Source: Aquamicrobium lusatiense
GTDB taxonomy: Bacteria; Pseudomonadota; Alphaproteobacteria; Rhizobiales; Rhizobiaceae
Length of the DNA: 64,000 nucleotides
Direction of reading: 5' to 3'
Assembly: GCF_014201615.1 (NCBI RefSeq)
Contig: NZ_JACHEU010000001.1
Span: forward strand, 329,631-393,630
The notes beneath the pieces are model-generated. The model was given only the letters and a program-made list of their open reading frames with translations, was not told the origin of the DNA and did not search any database. Shown piece by piece: positions 1-8,679 of the stretch; the first letter of the stretch is position 1, and each line of letters opens with the position of its first letter. The position numbers and the translations under genes are program-made.

Positions 1-1102
1 TGCCCCTGGCGACCGCCGCAACGGCGCGCAGGTCTTCGATACGGCCATTGGTGCAGGAGCCGATGAAGACACGGTCGATCTCGATGTCGGTGATCTTCGT
101 GCCGGCCGTCAGCCCCATATATTCCAGCGCGCGCTTCTTGGAATTGCGCTTGTTCTCGTCCTCGATCAACTCCGGATCGGGAACCGTTCCGGTGACGGAC
201 ACCACGTCTTCCGGGGATGAGCCCCATGTGACGATCGGCGGCAGCGAGGCTGCGTCCAGCACCACGACCTTGTCGTAATGCGCGCCCTCGTCGGTCTTCA
301 GCGTCTTCCAGTAATCGACCGCCATGTCCCACGCCTTGCCTGTCGGCGCGCGGGGCTTGTCCTTCACATAGTCGAAGGTGATCTCGTCGGGCGCGATGAG
401 GCCGGCGCGGGCACCACCTTCGATCGACATGTTGCAGACCGTCATGCGGCCTTCCATGGACAGCGAGCGGATCGCCTCGCCGGCATATTCGATGACATAG
501 CCGGTGCCGCCGGCCGTGCCGATCTCACCGATGATGGCGAGGATGATGTCCTTGGCGGTGACGCCATCGGGCAACTGCCCGTCGACGCGCACCAGCATGT
601 TCTTCGCCTTCTTCTGGATCAGCGTCTGGGTGGCGAGCACATGCTCCACCTCCGAGGTACCGATGCCGTGCGCCAGCGCGCCGAAAGCGCCGTGCGTCGA
701 GGTGTGGCTGTCGCCGCACACGATGGTCATGCCGGGAAGGGTAAAACCCTGCTCGGGACCGATGATGTGGACGATGCCCTGCCGGCGGTCCTTCTCGGAG
801 TAGTATTCCACGCCGAAGTCGGCGGCATTGCGGGCCAGAGCCTCGACCTGAATGCGGCTTTCCTCGTTCTTGATGCCGTTGACGCGGTCGGGCGAAGTCG
901 GAACGTTATGATCGACCACGGCCAGCGTGCGCTCGGGATGGCGGACCTTGCGGCCAGCCATGCGCAGCCCTTCGAAGGCCTGCGGGCTGGTCACTTCATG
1001 CACGAGATGGCGGTCGATGTAGAGCAGGCAGGTGCCGTCGTCCTGGCGATCGACCACGTGATCGTCGAAAATCTTGTCATAGAGGGTGCGCGGTGCGCTC
1101 AT
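1..1102 (-). CDS. leuC: 3-isopropylmalate dehydratase large subunit (partial)
   Basis: LeuC isomerises 2-isopropylmalate to 3-isopropylmalate in cytoplasmic leucine synthesis, together with the small subunit LeuD. The reverse strand translates without interruption from an ATG at 1102 and begins [17 protein letters not shown], the usual LeuC start. Aconitase-family landmarks follow: [17 protein letters not shown] in the first half and GSCTNGR near the edge, with Cys350 as the first [4Fe-4S] ligand. About 367 codons are inside the window; the remaining C-terminal part, with the other two cluster cysteines, lies beyond position 1, so this is an edge truncation and not a pseudogene. leuD is not visible. 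Confidence 0.97.
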   Translation of the reverse strand, partial: MSAPRTLYDKIFDDHVVDRQDDGTCLLYIDRHLVHEVTSPQAFEGLRMAGRKVRHPERTLAVVDHNVPTSPDRVNGIKNEESRIQVEALARNAADFGVEYYSEKDRRQGIVHIIGPEQGFTLPGMTIVCGDSHTSTHGAFGALAHGIGTSEVEHVLATQTLIQKKAKNMLVRVDGQLPDGVTAKDIILAIIGEIGTAGGTGYVIEYAGEAIRSLSMEGRMTVCNMSIEGGARAGLIAPDEITFDYVKDKPRAPTGKAWDMAVDYWKTLKTDEGAHYDKVVVLDAASLPPIVTWGSSPEDVVSVTGTVPDPELIEDENKRNSKKRALEYMGLTAGTKITDIEIDRVFIGSCTNGRIEDLRAVAAVARG

Positions 1103-1168
1103 TTGCGTAAATCCGTCGACAATGGAAAGGGAGGCCCTCAAGCCGGGCCGATGGCGATCAGGCGCGCT

Positions 1169-1315
1169 TTAGCGAAGTCGGCTTGTCGCCGAGCCTGAGA
1201 CCCACGCAAAGAACCGTGCCGGCAGACGCTTCTTGTCCTGCAGCACGAACCCTTTGTAGCACGGGTCTCCAAACAGTTCTTCCATCACCCCTAGATACCA
1301 ATCTTTTGCCGACAC
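1169..1315 (-). CDS. candidate 48-residue protein upstream of leuC
   Basis: A short reverse-strand frame runs from a GTG at 1315 to a TAA at 1169-1171 and ends 66 bases before leuC. I do not recognise the product. Its composition is unlike a chance frame in GC-rich DNA: it has aromatic, acidic and lysine residues (for example KDWYLGVMEELFGDPCYKGF) and few runs of Arg/Ala/Pro. The same frame stays open and protein-like upstream to about 1378, including NRRAHWPQGARAWAIA, but offers only an ATT start there, so the true start is uncertain. It could be a real small gene, a remnant, or a leader of the leuC transcript. It lacks the leucine run expected of an attenuator peptide. Confidence 0.4.
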   Translation of the reverse strand: MSAKDWYLGVMEELFGDPCYKGFVLQDKKRLPARFFAWVSGSATSRLR

Positions 1316-1416
1316 GGCAATTGCCCACGCACGCGCACCCTGCGGCCAGTGCGCGCGTCGGTTGATGGGGTCCGCAATGACGGCGCTTGCCGCAGATGAT
1401 CGGGACGGGCCGCAGA

Positions 1417-2235
1417 CTACACGCCGCGCCCCTTGCGCATGCGCCGCTCCAGCGCCCTCAGCGCGAGCGAAAGGCTCAGCGTCAGCACGAGATAGATATA
1501 GGCCACGATCGCATAGGTCTCGAAGAAGCGGAACGAACCGGTGGCGTAGACCTTGCCCATCTGGGTGATATCGGCCACGCCAAGCACCGAGACCAGCGAG
1601 GAGTCCTTCACCATGGCGACGAAATCATTGCCGAGCGGCGGCAGGATGGTGCGGATCGCCTGCGGCAGGACGATCAGGCGAAAACGCTGGAAACGGCTCA
1701 GACCGAGTGCCTTCGCCGCCTCGATCTGCCCCGCCTCGACCGACTGGATGCCGGCACGGAACACTTCGGCGATGAAAGCCGAATAGCCGATGGTGAGAGC
1801 CATGATGGCGCGCCACAGCAGCGAAACGTCGCGCACATGCAATGGCTTCAGCAATCCGGCGTCCTGAAGGGAGGCCGTCAGCGCATTCCACCCTGCGACA
1901 AAGGCAGGTGCGCCGACAAAGGCGATCCAGAACAAAAGGACGAGGATCGGCACCCCACGGATCACCTCGACATAGAAGCGCGAAATCTGGCGAAGCCATA
2001 TCGATCCCGAAAGCCCCATCAGGGCGACGAGCAGCCCCAGGGTCGAAGCAAGGCTGAAACCGACCAGCGTGACGAATATGGTGATCCCGAGGCCCTGTAT
2101 GACGGTCGAAAAGACCTGCGCATAAAGGTCGTTGGTGGCAACGAAAACCGCAACAGCGACTGCAATCGCAGCAGCGACTGCAAGCCACCAGGGAAAATCA
2201 GCTTTCGTGCGCGAAGCGGTCGGGGGAACCTGCAT
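1417..2235 (-). CDS. polar amino-acid ABC transporter permease
   Basis: 272-residue inner-membrane permease of the HisM/GlnP type. A membrane segment is seen near residues 17-33, then TVIQGLGITIFVTLVGFSLA, typical of the start of the BPD_transp_1 domain. The cytoplasmic EAA loop that contacts the ATPase is present as EAAKALGLSRFQRFRLIVLPQA. The C-terminus ends in basic residues. The binding protein gene lies 60 bases upstream on the same strand. No ATP-binding gene is adjacent, so the transporter must borrow an ATPase encoded elsewhere or lack one. The substrate cannot be read from the sequence; amino acids are inferred from the family. Confidence 0.9.
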   Translation of the reverse strand: MQVPPTASRTKADFPWWLAVAAAIAVAVAVFVATNDLYAQVFSTVIQGLGITIFVTLVGFSLASTLGLLVALMGLSGSIWLRQISRFYVEVIRGVPILVLLFWIAFVGAPAFVAGWNALTASLQDAGLLKPLHVRDVSLLWRAIMALTIGYSAFIAEVFRAGIQSVEAGQIEAAKALGLSRFQRFRLIVLPQAIRTILPPLGNDFVAMVKDSSLVSVLGVADITQMGKVYATGSFRFFETYAIVAYIYLVLTLSLSLALRALERRMRKGRGV

Positions 2236-2257
2236 CTCGAAAATGCGGGAACCGGGC

Positions 2258-2275
2258 GTCCGGCATGAACCGGAC
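2258..2275 (-). other. intercistronic hairpin between binding protein and permease
   Basis: A 6-bp perfect inverted repeat, GTCCGG / CCGGAC with a 6-base loop, lies in the 60-base gap between the binding-protein gene and its permease gene. Hairpins at this point in ABC operons commonly hold the downstream transcript at a lower level than the binding protein. There is no T-run, so it is not a complete intrinsic terminator. The role is inferred. Confidence 0.4.
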
Positions 2276-2295
2276 AGCCGGCCCTGCCTGATCCG

Positions 2296-3093
2296 TTACT
2301 GGCCCATCCTGTAGTCGAGGAACCATTTCTTGTTCAGGGCATCGAGAGTGCCATCGGCCTTCATCGCGGCGATCACCGCATTGATGGGCGCAACGAGATC
2401 GGACCCTTTCTGGAAAATGAAACCGAACTCTTCATTGCCCAGCGGGCCGCCGATGATCTTCAGCTTGCCCTCCGAAGTATCGACATATCCCTGGGCGGCA
2501 ACACCATCGGTCAGCACCAGATCGACGTCGCCGGCCTTGAGGGCCTGCACGGTCGCACCGAACGTTTCCAGCAGCTTGATGCGCGGATTCTGTTCGTTGC
2601 CGTCGAGAATATCGTAGACTGACACGAAAAACGGCGTGGTGCCGGGTTGCGCTGCGATCAGCCCGTCCTCGAAAGCGGCGAAGGACTTCTCGTCGGAAAA
2701 GCGGTCTTCATCGGCCCGAACCAGCATCCGCATTTCCGAATGCATGTAGGGGTCGGAGAAGTCCACCTTCTGCTTGCGCTCTTCCTTGATGGTGATGCCG
2801 GTCATGCCGATATTGTATTCGCCATCGGCAACGGCCTGCATCATCGCGTCCCACGACGTGTTCTGATATTCGACCTTGAAATTCAGGCGCCTGGCCATTT
2901 CGGCCATGGCGTCATATTCCCAGCCGATCTTCCCACCCGTCTTGGGATCCACGAACTGCAGCGGCGGATAGGCATTTTCCGTCACCACCGTGATCGTTCT
3001 GCCGCCAAGATCGGGAAGCGACTGCGCCACGGCCGTCAGGGGCGAGAGAACACAGGCCAGCAAACCCGCCAATGCGATGGTAAACCTGTTCAT
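2296..3093 (-). CDS. periplasmic amino-acid-binding protein of an ABC transporter
   Basis: 265-residue family-3 solute-binding protein (SBP_bac_3). The first about 23 residues form a signal peptide ([19 protein letters not shown] then TAVAQ), giving a periplasmic mature protein. The fold begins [20 protein letters not shown], the standard start of lobe 1, followed by [14 protein letters not shown] and [21 protein letters not shown], the region that closes on the amino-acid ligand. It is the first gene of a two-gene unit with the permease at 1417-2235. Ligand specificity is not assignable from these motifs. Confidence 0.92.
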   Translation of the reverse strand: MNRFTIALAGLLACVLSPLTAVAQSLPDLGGRTITVVTENAYPPLQFVDPKTGGKIGWEYDAMAEMARRLNFKVEYQNTSWDAMMQAVADGEYNIGMTGITIKEERKQKVDFSDPYMHSEMRMLVRADEDRFSDEKSFAAFEDGLIAAQPGTTPFFVSVYDILDGNEQNPRIKLLETFGATVQALKAGDVDLVLTDGVAAQGYVDTSEGKLKIIGGPLGNEEFGFIFQKGSDLVAPINAVIAAMKADGTLDALNKKWFLDYRMGQ

Positions 3094-3236
3094 GCGGCGC
3101 TCCGGTGTAGGAAAATTTCAGGTGAAATGGCTGGTATCAGCCAAGATTAGCCAACTGCCGGCCGCTTGCAAGACACGTCGTTCGCCGAAACGGTCGGCAG
3201 GCGAAAAAGCTCCGAAAGCTTCTGCATGGCAGTTAC

Positions 3237-3261
3237 GAAAAAGGCGGCCGAAGCCGCCTTT
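3237..3261 (-). terminator. intrinsic terminator of rplS
   Basis: Perfect 8-bp stem AAGGCGGC / GCCGCCTT with a 4-base TTCG-type loop. On the reverse strand it is followed directly by a run of T residues. It starts about 26 bases after the rplS stop codon, correctly oriented to end that transcript and separate it from the amino-acid transporter genes. Confidence 0.85.
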
Positions 3262-3286
3262 CCGATATTTTCTGCTGAAAAACAGC

Positions 3287-3820
3287 TTACTCGGCCGAAG
3301 CAGCCTCGGCGGCAGCAGCTTCCGCGGAGGCCTTTTCAGCGGCTTCCTGAGCGGCCTTCTCGGCAGCCAGAGCCTGCGCTGCGGCGACCTTCTCGGCCTC
3401 GATGCGGGCCTTCTCGGCGTTCAGCGCCTCGCGCTCGGCATCGTTGAGCTTGCGGGCGCGAACGCCCGTGTTCTCCGAGATGCGCGCGGACTTGCCGCGA
3501 CGGTCACGCAGGTAATAGAGCTTGGCGCGGCGAACCTTGCCGCGACGCACGACGTCGACGCTTTCGACCATCGGCGAGTAGATCGGGAACACGCGCTCCA
3601 CGCCTTCGCCGTAGGAAATCTTGCGGACGGTGAAATTCTCATGCAGGCCCGAGCCCGAACGCGCGATGACGACGCCTTCATAGGCCTGAACGCGGGTACG
3701 GCTGCCTTCCGTGATGCGCACATTGACGCGCACGGTATCGCCGGGCTGGAATTCGGGAAGCTTGCGCTTTTCTTCGATCTTTGCGGCCTGCTCGGCCTCA
3801 AGCTGACGGATGATATCCAT
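3287..3820 (-). CDS. rplS: 50S ribosomal protein L19
   Basis: L19 sits at the interface of the ribosomal subunits. The core (residues about 1-120) is typical: [33 protein letters not shown], the [20 protein letters not shown] segment and [23 protein letters not shown]. The 177-residue length exceeds the roughly 115-120 of most bacteria because of a C-terminal tail of about 50 residues rich in Ala and Glu ([20 protein letters not shown]), which looks helical. Extended L19 tails occur in Rhizobiales. trmD, its usual upstream neighbour, is not adjacent here; a small membrane-protein gene is. Confidence 0.97.
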   Translation of the reverse strand: MDIIRQLEAEQAAKIEEKRKLPEFQPGDTVRVNVRITEGSRTRVQAYEGVVIARSGSGLHENFTVRKISYGEGVERVFPIYSPMVESVDVVRRGKVRRAKLYYLRDRRGKSARISENTGVRARKLNDAEREALNAEKARIEAEKVAAAQALAAEKAAQEAAEKASAEAAAAEAASAE

Positions 3821-4046
3821 CTTTCAATCCACTTCTTGTTCTTCCGACAGCCAGAGCGCCCTGCACTCGCCGCAGCAGTACCATGACCGCTGGGCTATGC
3901 CGCCGACCGTGAAGGCCTTTGGCAGGGGCGGCTACACCGTCCTGTATTGACGGGTGACCCGGACCGGAAGACCCATTTCTCCGATCCGGTCGGGGCGATA
4001 CACCATTCCGGCCGCTTTGTCACGGGGCAAGGCCCCCAATCTGCAC

Positions 4047-4208
4047 TCAGCGACCGTGACTGGCTGCCGCAGCCAGAGCCATCAGCCCCAGCGCCAGCAC
4101 CGCCAGCTTCCAGAAATCCGCGCGTCGCCTCAGGCCGGGCAGGCCGAGCGGCTTGATCAGGTGAAACACCATCATCGCAAGGATCAGGAAGGCGAGGATC
4201 TTCGTCAT
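4047..4208 (-). CDS. small 53-residue inner-membrane protein, function unknown
   Basis: The reverse frame from ATG 4208 to TGA 4047 encodes MTKILAFLILAMMVFHLIKP, then a short basic loop (LRRRADFWK), then a second hydrophobic stretch (LAVLALGLMALAAAA) before SHGR. The two predicted membrane helices with a positively charged linker and the regular codon usage support a real gene. I do not recognise a named family. It lies upstream of rplS on the same strand, 226 bases away, and may share its transcript. It faces away from prpE, so 4209-4361 is a divergent promoter region. Confidence 0.65.
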   Translation of the reverse strand: MTKILAFLILAMMVFHLIKPLGLPGLRRRADFWKLAVLALGLMALAAAASHGR

Positions 4209-4361
4209 GCCGCTTTTGAGCAGCCCCGGCCCGTTCTGTCAAAGCACTTGCACCTGCGGCAGTCCGTCTCCCCAATCCGGCCATTGGCCCTTAGTCAGAT
4301 GGACGCCCCCCCTTCGCAGGGGTTACAAACCTGTCGAGGAGAATTGGGAGGTTCTTGAAAC

Positions 4362-6269
4362 ATGGTATCGCGTTATCATCAGGTCTATGCCGACTGGAAG
4401 CGGGACCCTGAAGCATTCTGGTCGCAAGCCGCGCGCGACATCGACTGGTTCACGCCCTTCGATAAAGTGTTCGACGCCGACGCCGGCGTCTATGGAAGCT
4501 GGTTTCCCGGCGCAACCTGCAACACCTGCTACAACGCGCTCGACCGGCACGTCGCCAATGGCCGCGCCGACCAGACAGCGGTGATCCACGACAGCGCCAT
4601 CACCGGCACGAAGCAGAGCCTGACCTATGGCGAACTGCTGCGCGAAGTTGTGGCGCTTTCCGCCGTTCTCGCCAATCATGGCGTGACCAGGGGCGACCGG
4701 GTGATCATCTACATGCCCATGATCACCGAGGCTGTGGTGTCGATGCTGGCCTGCGCCCGTCTCGGCGCCATCCATTCCGTGGTCTTCGGCGGTTTCGCAG
4801 CGCGCGAACTGGCCACCCGCATCAATGACGCCCGTCCGAAACTGGTCATCTCCGCATCCTGCGGGCTGGAGCCCAACCGCATCGTGGCCTACAAGCCGCT
4901 GCTCGATGAGGCGATCGCGCTTTCGGAACACCGCCCGCAGCATTGCGTCGTGTTCCAGCGCGAGCAGCTTGGCTGCGACCTGATCGAAGGCCGCGACATC
5001 GACTATGCTGAAGCCGTTGCTCGGGAAAAGGAAGCCGGCACGCAAGTGCCCTGCGTGCCCGTCGCCTCCACCGATCCGCTCTATGTGCTCTACACCTCCG
5101 GCACCACCGGCCAGCCCAAGGGCGTGGTGCGTGACAATGGCGGCCACATGGTCATGCTGAAATGGTCCATGGAAAACGAGTTCGGCATCAGGCCGGGCGA
5201 AGTGTTCTGGGCTGCTTCCGACGTCGGCTGGGTGGTCGGCCATTCCTATATCGTCTATGCGCCGCTGCTGCATGGCTGCACCACCGTCGTCTTCGAGGGC
5301 AAGCCGGTCGGCACGCCCGATGCCGGCACCTACTGGCGCGTCATTTCCGATCATGGCGTGGTCGCCCTGTTCACCGCGCCGACCGCCTTCCGCGCCATCA
5401 AGGGACAGGACCCGCAGGGCGAATTCATCGGCAAATACGACCTGTCGACCTTCCGCACGCTGTTCCTCGCCGGGGAGCGCGCCGACCCCGAGACCATCAA
5501 ATGGGCCGAGCAGCGCCTCGGCATTCCCGTCATCGACCACTGGTGGCAGACGGAGACCGGCGCCCCGATTACCCAGAATCCGGTCGGCCTCGGCATGCTG
5601 CCGGTCAAATATGGCTCGCCCGGCGTTCCCATGCCCGGCTACGACATCAGGGTGCTGGACGAGGCCGGCCACGAGGTGCCGCCCGGAACGCTCGGCAATG
5701 TCGTTCTGAAACTGCCTCTGCCACCCGGCTGCCTGCCGACGCTGTGGGAGGCGGAAGATCGCTTCCGCAAATCCTATCTCGATGCCTTCCCCGGCTTCTA
5801 CAACACCGCCGATGCCGGCATCCTCGACGAAGACGGCTATCTCTTCGTCATGGCGCGCACCGACGACATCATCAACGTCGCCGGCCACCGCCTCTCCACC
5901 GGGGCGATGGAGGAAGTTCTGGCCGCCCATCCCGATGTGGCCGAATGCGCGGTGATCGGCGTTTCCGACACGCTCAAGGGCCAGTCGCCGCTGGGATTCG
6001 TGGTGCTCAATGCCGGTGTCGCCCGCGACACGGTCGCCATCGAGCAGGAAGTGGTGACGCTGGTGCGCGAGCGCATCGGGCCGGTCGCCGCCTTCAAGAC
6101 GGTGCTGACCATCAAGCGCCTGCCCAAAACGCGCTCCGGCAAGGTGCTGCGCGCCACCATGCAGAAGATCGCCGACCGGCAGGAATGGAAGATGCCGGCC
6201 ACCATCGACGATCCGGCCGTTCTCGACGAGATCGACGCAGTGCTGAAGTCGCGCGGAATAGGCCATTGA
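4362..6269 (+). CDS. prpE: propionyl-CoA synthetase (acyl-CoA synthetase, PrpE type)
   Basis: 635-residue AMP-forming acyl-CoA synthetase that activates propionate (possibly also acetate or butyrate) to its CoA thioester. The start HQVYADWKRDPEAFW and the GATCNTCYNALDRHV segment are PrpE-like. The adenylate motif TSGTTGQPKGV begins at Thr245, WWQTETGAPI forms the acyl pocket region, and the catalytic lysine is in KTRSGK (Lys594). The start is supported by GGGAGG ten bases upstream. The gene stands alone: no methylcitrate-cycle genes are adjacent, so it probably salvages propionate. A strong terminator follows. Acetyl-CoA synthetase is the main alternative. Confidence 0.9.
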   Translation: MVSRYHQVYADWKRDPEAFWSQAARDIDWFTPFDKVFDADAGVYGSWFPGATCNTCYNALDRHVANGRADQTAVIHDSAITGTKQSLTYGELLREVVALSAVLANHGVTRGDRVIIYMPMITEAVVSMLACARLGAIHSVVFGGFAARELATRINDARPKLVISASCGLEPNRIVAYKPLLDEAIALSEHRPQHCVVFQREQLGCDLIEGRDIDYAEAVAREKEAGTQVPCVPVASTDPLYVLYTSGTTGQPKGVVRDNGGHMVMLKWSMENEFGIRPGEVFWAASDVGWVVGHSYIVYAPLLHGCTTVVFEGKPVGTPDAGTYWRVISDHGVVALFTAPTAFRAIKGQDPQGEFIGKYDLSTFRTLFLAGERADPETIKWAEQRLGIPVIDHWWQTETGAPITQNPVGLGMLPVKYGSPGVPMPGYDIRVLDEAGHEVPPGTLGNVVLKLPLPPGCLPTLWEAEDRFRKSYLDAFPGFYNTADAGILDEDGYLFVMARTDDIINVAGHRLSTGAMEEVLAAHPDVAECAVIGVSDTLKGQSPLGFVVLNAGVARDTVAIEQEVVTLVRERIGPVAAFKTVLTIKRLPKTRSGKVLRATMQKIADRQEWKMPATIDDPAVLDEIDAVLKSRGIGH

Positions 6270-6324
6270 AACATGATGCCGCTTGACATGGGCATCGCGG
6301 CATAATCTTTCCCTGTTCAGACGG

Positions 6325-6350
6325 AAAACGCCGCCATGCGGCGTTTTTCT
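6325..6350 (+). terminator. intrinsic terminator after prpE
   Basis: Perfect 10-bp stem AAAACGCCGC / GCGGCGTTTT with a 3-base loop, followed by T residues, 55 bases after the prpE stop. It separates prpE from the SLC13 permease gene, whose start at 6370 lies only 20 bases beyond, so the permease transcript probably begins inside or just before this hairpin or uses read-through. Confidence 0.85.
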
Positions 6351-6369
6351 TTGTCGATCGGGAAAAATC

Positions 6370-8136
6370 ATGCTGACACTGCCGCAGACCCTGTCATTTG
6401 CCGTCATCATCCTGATGATGGCGGCCTTCATATGGGGGCGCCTGCGTTACGATCTGGTCGCGGCCCTGTCGCTGCTGGCCGCCGTGGCGGTCGGCGTGGT
6501 GCCGTTCGACGAGGCGTTTTCCGGCTTCAGCGACGACATCGTCATCATCGTCGGCAGCGCGCTGCTGGTGAGCGCCGGCGTCGCCCGCAGCGGCATCATG
6601 GAATTTGCGCTGCAGCGCTATGCGCCCGGCGTCACCTCGGTGCGCGCGCAGCTTGCCCTGCTGGTCGTCACCGTCGCCATACTGTCCGCCTTCGTGAAGA
6701 ACATCGGCGCGCTGGCGATCATGATCCCCATCGCCTTCCAGTTCGCCCGCCGCTCCGGTGTGTCGCCGTCCACCTTCCTGATGCCGATGGCCTTTGCCTC
6801 GCTGCTCGGCGGGCTGATGACGCAGATCGGAACCTCGCCCAACGTGGTGGTGCCGCGCCTGCGCGAGGAACTGACCGGCACGTCCTTCACCATGTTCGAC
6901 TTCACCCCGGTCGGGCTGGCGCTGACGGCGGCCGGCTGCGTGTTCCTCACCCTGTTCTATTTCCTCGTGCCGGCGCGCGAGCGCAACGACAATGGCCTGA
7001 ACGCGGCACTTGCCATCGAGAACTATTCCGCCGAAGCGCGCATCACCGCCACCTCAACGGTGGCGGGAAAACCCCTGTCGGCCCTGCTCAGGATTTCCGC
7101 CGGCGAAGCTGCCATAACCGCGATATTGCGGGCTGGCGGATTGCGGATCGCGCCGCTGCCGGACGCCATATTGCACGAGGACGACATCGTGCTGATCGAG
7201 GGCGGACAGGAAGCGCTCGACCGGCTGGTCGCGCAGGCCAAGCTCGAAGTGGGCGCAGGACGTGGCAAGGGCGCCGGGCCCGAGACCATGGCCGTGGAAG
7301 CCGTGGTCACCCAGAATTCCAGCCTCATCGGCTGGTCGGCCCAGCATCTGATGCTCTACGACCGCTTCAATGTGAATCTGCTCGCCGTCTCCCGCAAGGG
7401 CACGAGGCTCAACCAGCGGCTCGGCAGCATCACCCTCAATTTCGGCGACATCGTCATGCTGCGCGGCGACAGCCAGACCCTGCCGCAGTTCCTCAAGGAT
7501 TTCGAGCTCCTGCCGCTTGCCGAAAGGCAGGTGCTGCTGGGCTCCGTGCGGCGCGGGCTGGTGCCGGTGTCGATCCTCATCGCCGCCATGGGCGCGACCG
7601 CGCTCGGCCTGCTGCCGGTGGCGCTGGCCTTCTTCGCCGCCGCTGTGGCCATGGTGCTGTTTCGCGCCATTCCGCTGCGCGAGGCCTACGATGCGCTGGA
7701 TGGCCCCATCCTGGTTATGCTCGCCGCCCTCATTCCGGTCAGCGAATCGCTGCGCACCACCGGCGCAACCGATGTGATCGCGGCCGTTCTCGCCGATCTC
7801 GGCCACATGCTGCCCGGCGAAGGCGCGCTGGCGCTCATGCTGATCGCTGCGATGATGGTGACGCCCTTCCTCAACAATGCCGCGACGGTTCTGGTCATGG
7901 CGCCGATCGCCGCAAGCTTCGCCGCCAATCTGGGCTACCGGCCGGAAGCCTTCCTGATGGCTGTGGCGATCGGCGCCGGCTGCGATTTCCTGACCCCCAT
8001 CGGCCACCAGTGCAACACGCTGGTGATGGGCCCCGGCGGCTACCGCTTCTCGGATTATCCGCGGCTCGGCCTGCCGCTTTCGTTCATGGTCGTCATCGTG
8101 GCCGTTCCGATGCTGATGCTGGTCTGGCCGCTATAG
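6370..8136 (+). CDS. SLC13-family permease with two TrkA-C (RCK-C) domains
   Basis: 588-residue inner-membrane transporter of the divalent anion:sodium symporter superfamily. The start at 6370 (MLTLPQTLSFAVIILMM) is chosen over an in-frame codon at 6283 that would read through the prpE terminator. N-terminal helices lead to QIGTSPNVVVPRLREE, an SLC13-type motif. Two cytoplasmic RCK-C domains occupy about residues 217-298 and 307-383. The C-terminal membrane half has PFLNNAATVLVMAPIAASFA and ends GHQCNTLVMGPGGYRFSDY. Proteins of this layout are annotated as sulfate, citrate or thiol-compound carriers; the substrate here is unknown. Confidence 0.88.
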   Translation: MLTLPQTLSFAVIILMMAAFIWGRLRYDLVAALSLLAAVAVGVVPFDEAFSGFSDDIVIIVGSALLVSAGVARSGIMEFALQRYAPGVTSVRAQLALLVVTVAILSAFVKNIGALAIMIPIAFQFARRSGVSPSTFLMPMAFASLLGGLMTQIGTSPNVVVPRLREELTGTSFTMFDFTPVGLALTAAGCVFLTLFYFLVPARERNDNGLNAALAIENYSAEARITATSTVAGKPLSALLRISAGEAAITAILRAGGLRIAPLPDAILHEDDIVLIEGGQEALDRLVAQAKLEVGAGRGKGAGPETMAVEAVVTQNSSLIGWSAQHLMLYDRFNVNLLAVSRKGTRLNQRLGSITLNFGDIVMLRGDSQTLPQFLKDFELLPLAERQVLLGSVRRGLVPVSILIAAMGATALGLLPVALAFFAAAVAMVLFRAIPLREAYDALDGPILVMLAALIPVSESLRTTGATDVIAAVLADLGHMLPGEGALALMLIAAMMVTPFLNNAATVLVMAPIAASFAANLGYRPEAFLMAVAIGAGCDFLTPIGHQCNTLVMGPGGYRFSDYPRLGLPLSFMVVIVAVPMLMLVWPL

Positions 8137-8151
8137 ACATTTGCCTCCGCG

Positions 8152-8177
8152 GCTGCTGACAGAGAGCTGTCAGCAGC
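8152..8177 (+). promoter_or_regulatory. operator A for the WYL regulator
   Basis: Perfect inverted repeat with 11-bp arms, GCTGCTGACAG / CTGTCAGCAGC, separated by 4 bases. It lies 41 bases upstream of the 99-residue DUF1127-like gene. The core CTGCTGACA-N6-TGTCAGCAG recurs exactly at 8545-8568 in front of the adjacent WYL regulator gene, so both genes are probably controlled by that regulator. Confidence 0.7.
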
Positions 8178-8218
8178 TCTGTGCGATGTTGCTCCCTTCA
8201 GATTGCAAGGAGAGCCAC

Positions 8219-8518
8219 ATGACCCGCACCGGCATTTTTTCCGCGCTCGCGCGCTACGTCGCATGGTCGCGCCTCCGTCGCAGACAGGTGCGAACCATAC
8301 GCCTGCTGGCATCCCTGCCACCGGAAATCCAGGCCGACATAGGCTGGCCCGATTTCCATGTCGCAATGGACGGTTTCGTCCGCCTGCCTCCCGGCATAGG
8401 CCAGCCCGACTCCGCCGTGGCGCGGTTGCGCCCGCGCACCGCCCTTCCCGGCCCAGCCGCGCAACACCAGCAAGCGAGCTGGAAACTGCCCTCGCTGCCG
8501 CCAAGGCGCGCCGCCTGA
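8219..8518 (+). CDS. DUF1127-like small basic protein with Pro-rich tail
   Basis: 99-residue protein starting at ATG 8219 behind a good AAGGAGA ribosome binding site. The N-terminal half, WSRLRRRQVRTIRLLASL followed by PPEIQADIGWPD, fits the DUF1127 pattern of an arginine-rich helix and a terminal (A/R)DIG motif. The C-terminal half is low-complexity and rich in Pro, Arg and Ala. The function is unknown; some alphaproteobacterial DUF1127 proteins bind RNA or affect phosphate and carbon metabolism. It is preceded by an operator identical in layout to that of the WYL regulator directly downstream, so the pair probably forms a small regulatory unit. Confidence 0.65.
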   Translation: MTRTGIFSALARYVAWSRLRRRQVRTIRLLASLPPEIQADIGWPDFHVAMDGFVRLPPGIGQPDSAVARLRPRTALPGPAAQHQQASWKLPSLPPRRAA

Positions 8519-8544
8519 CCGCGCCGTGTGCAGGGAGCCGGTGG

Positions 8545-8568
8545 CTGCTGACACCATGCTGTCAGCAG
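8545..8568 (+). promoter_or_regulatory. operator B for the WYL regulator (autoregulation)
   Basis: CTGCTGACA-N6-TGTCAGCAG: 9-bp perfect arms with the same 6-base spacing as the site at 8153-8176, but with different spacer and flanking bases. It lies 112 bases upstream of the WYL regulator start. Conservation of the arms while the spacer differs argues for protein binding and not for simple duplication. Confidence 0.7.
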
Positions 8569-8679
8569 GGCTGTGGCAAAAGCAGCCGGGCCAGATAATG
8601 CTTGGCACGAGCCGTCCGAAGGGAGATTGTCAGGAATTGGCAGCAAGGGCTCGGGGGACAGACGCCGAGGGAGCGAACA

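Noticed and set aside
6283..6369. Earlier start of the SLC13-type permease at 6283
   Set aside because: It would translate through the prpE terminator hairpin and adds residues without membrane or family character.
4323..6431. Minus-strand open frame of 702 codons opposite prpE
   Set aside because: prpE on the plus strand has all motifs of acyl-CoA synthetases; the antisense frame is rich in His, Gly, Asp and Arg and covers the prpE terminator.
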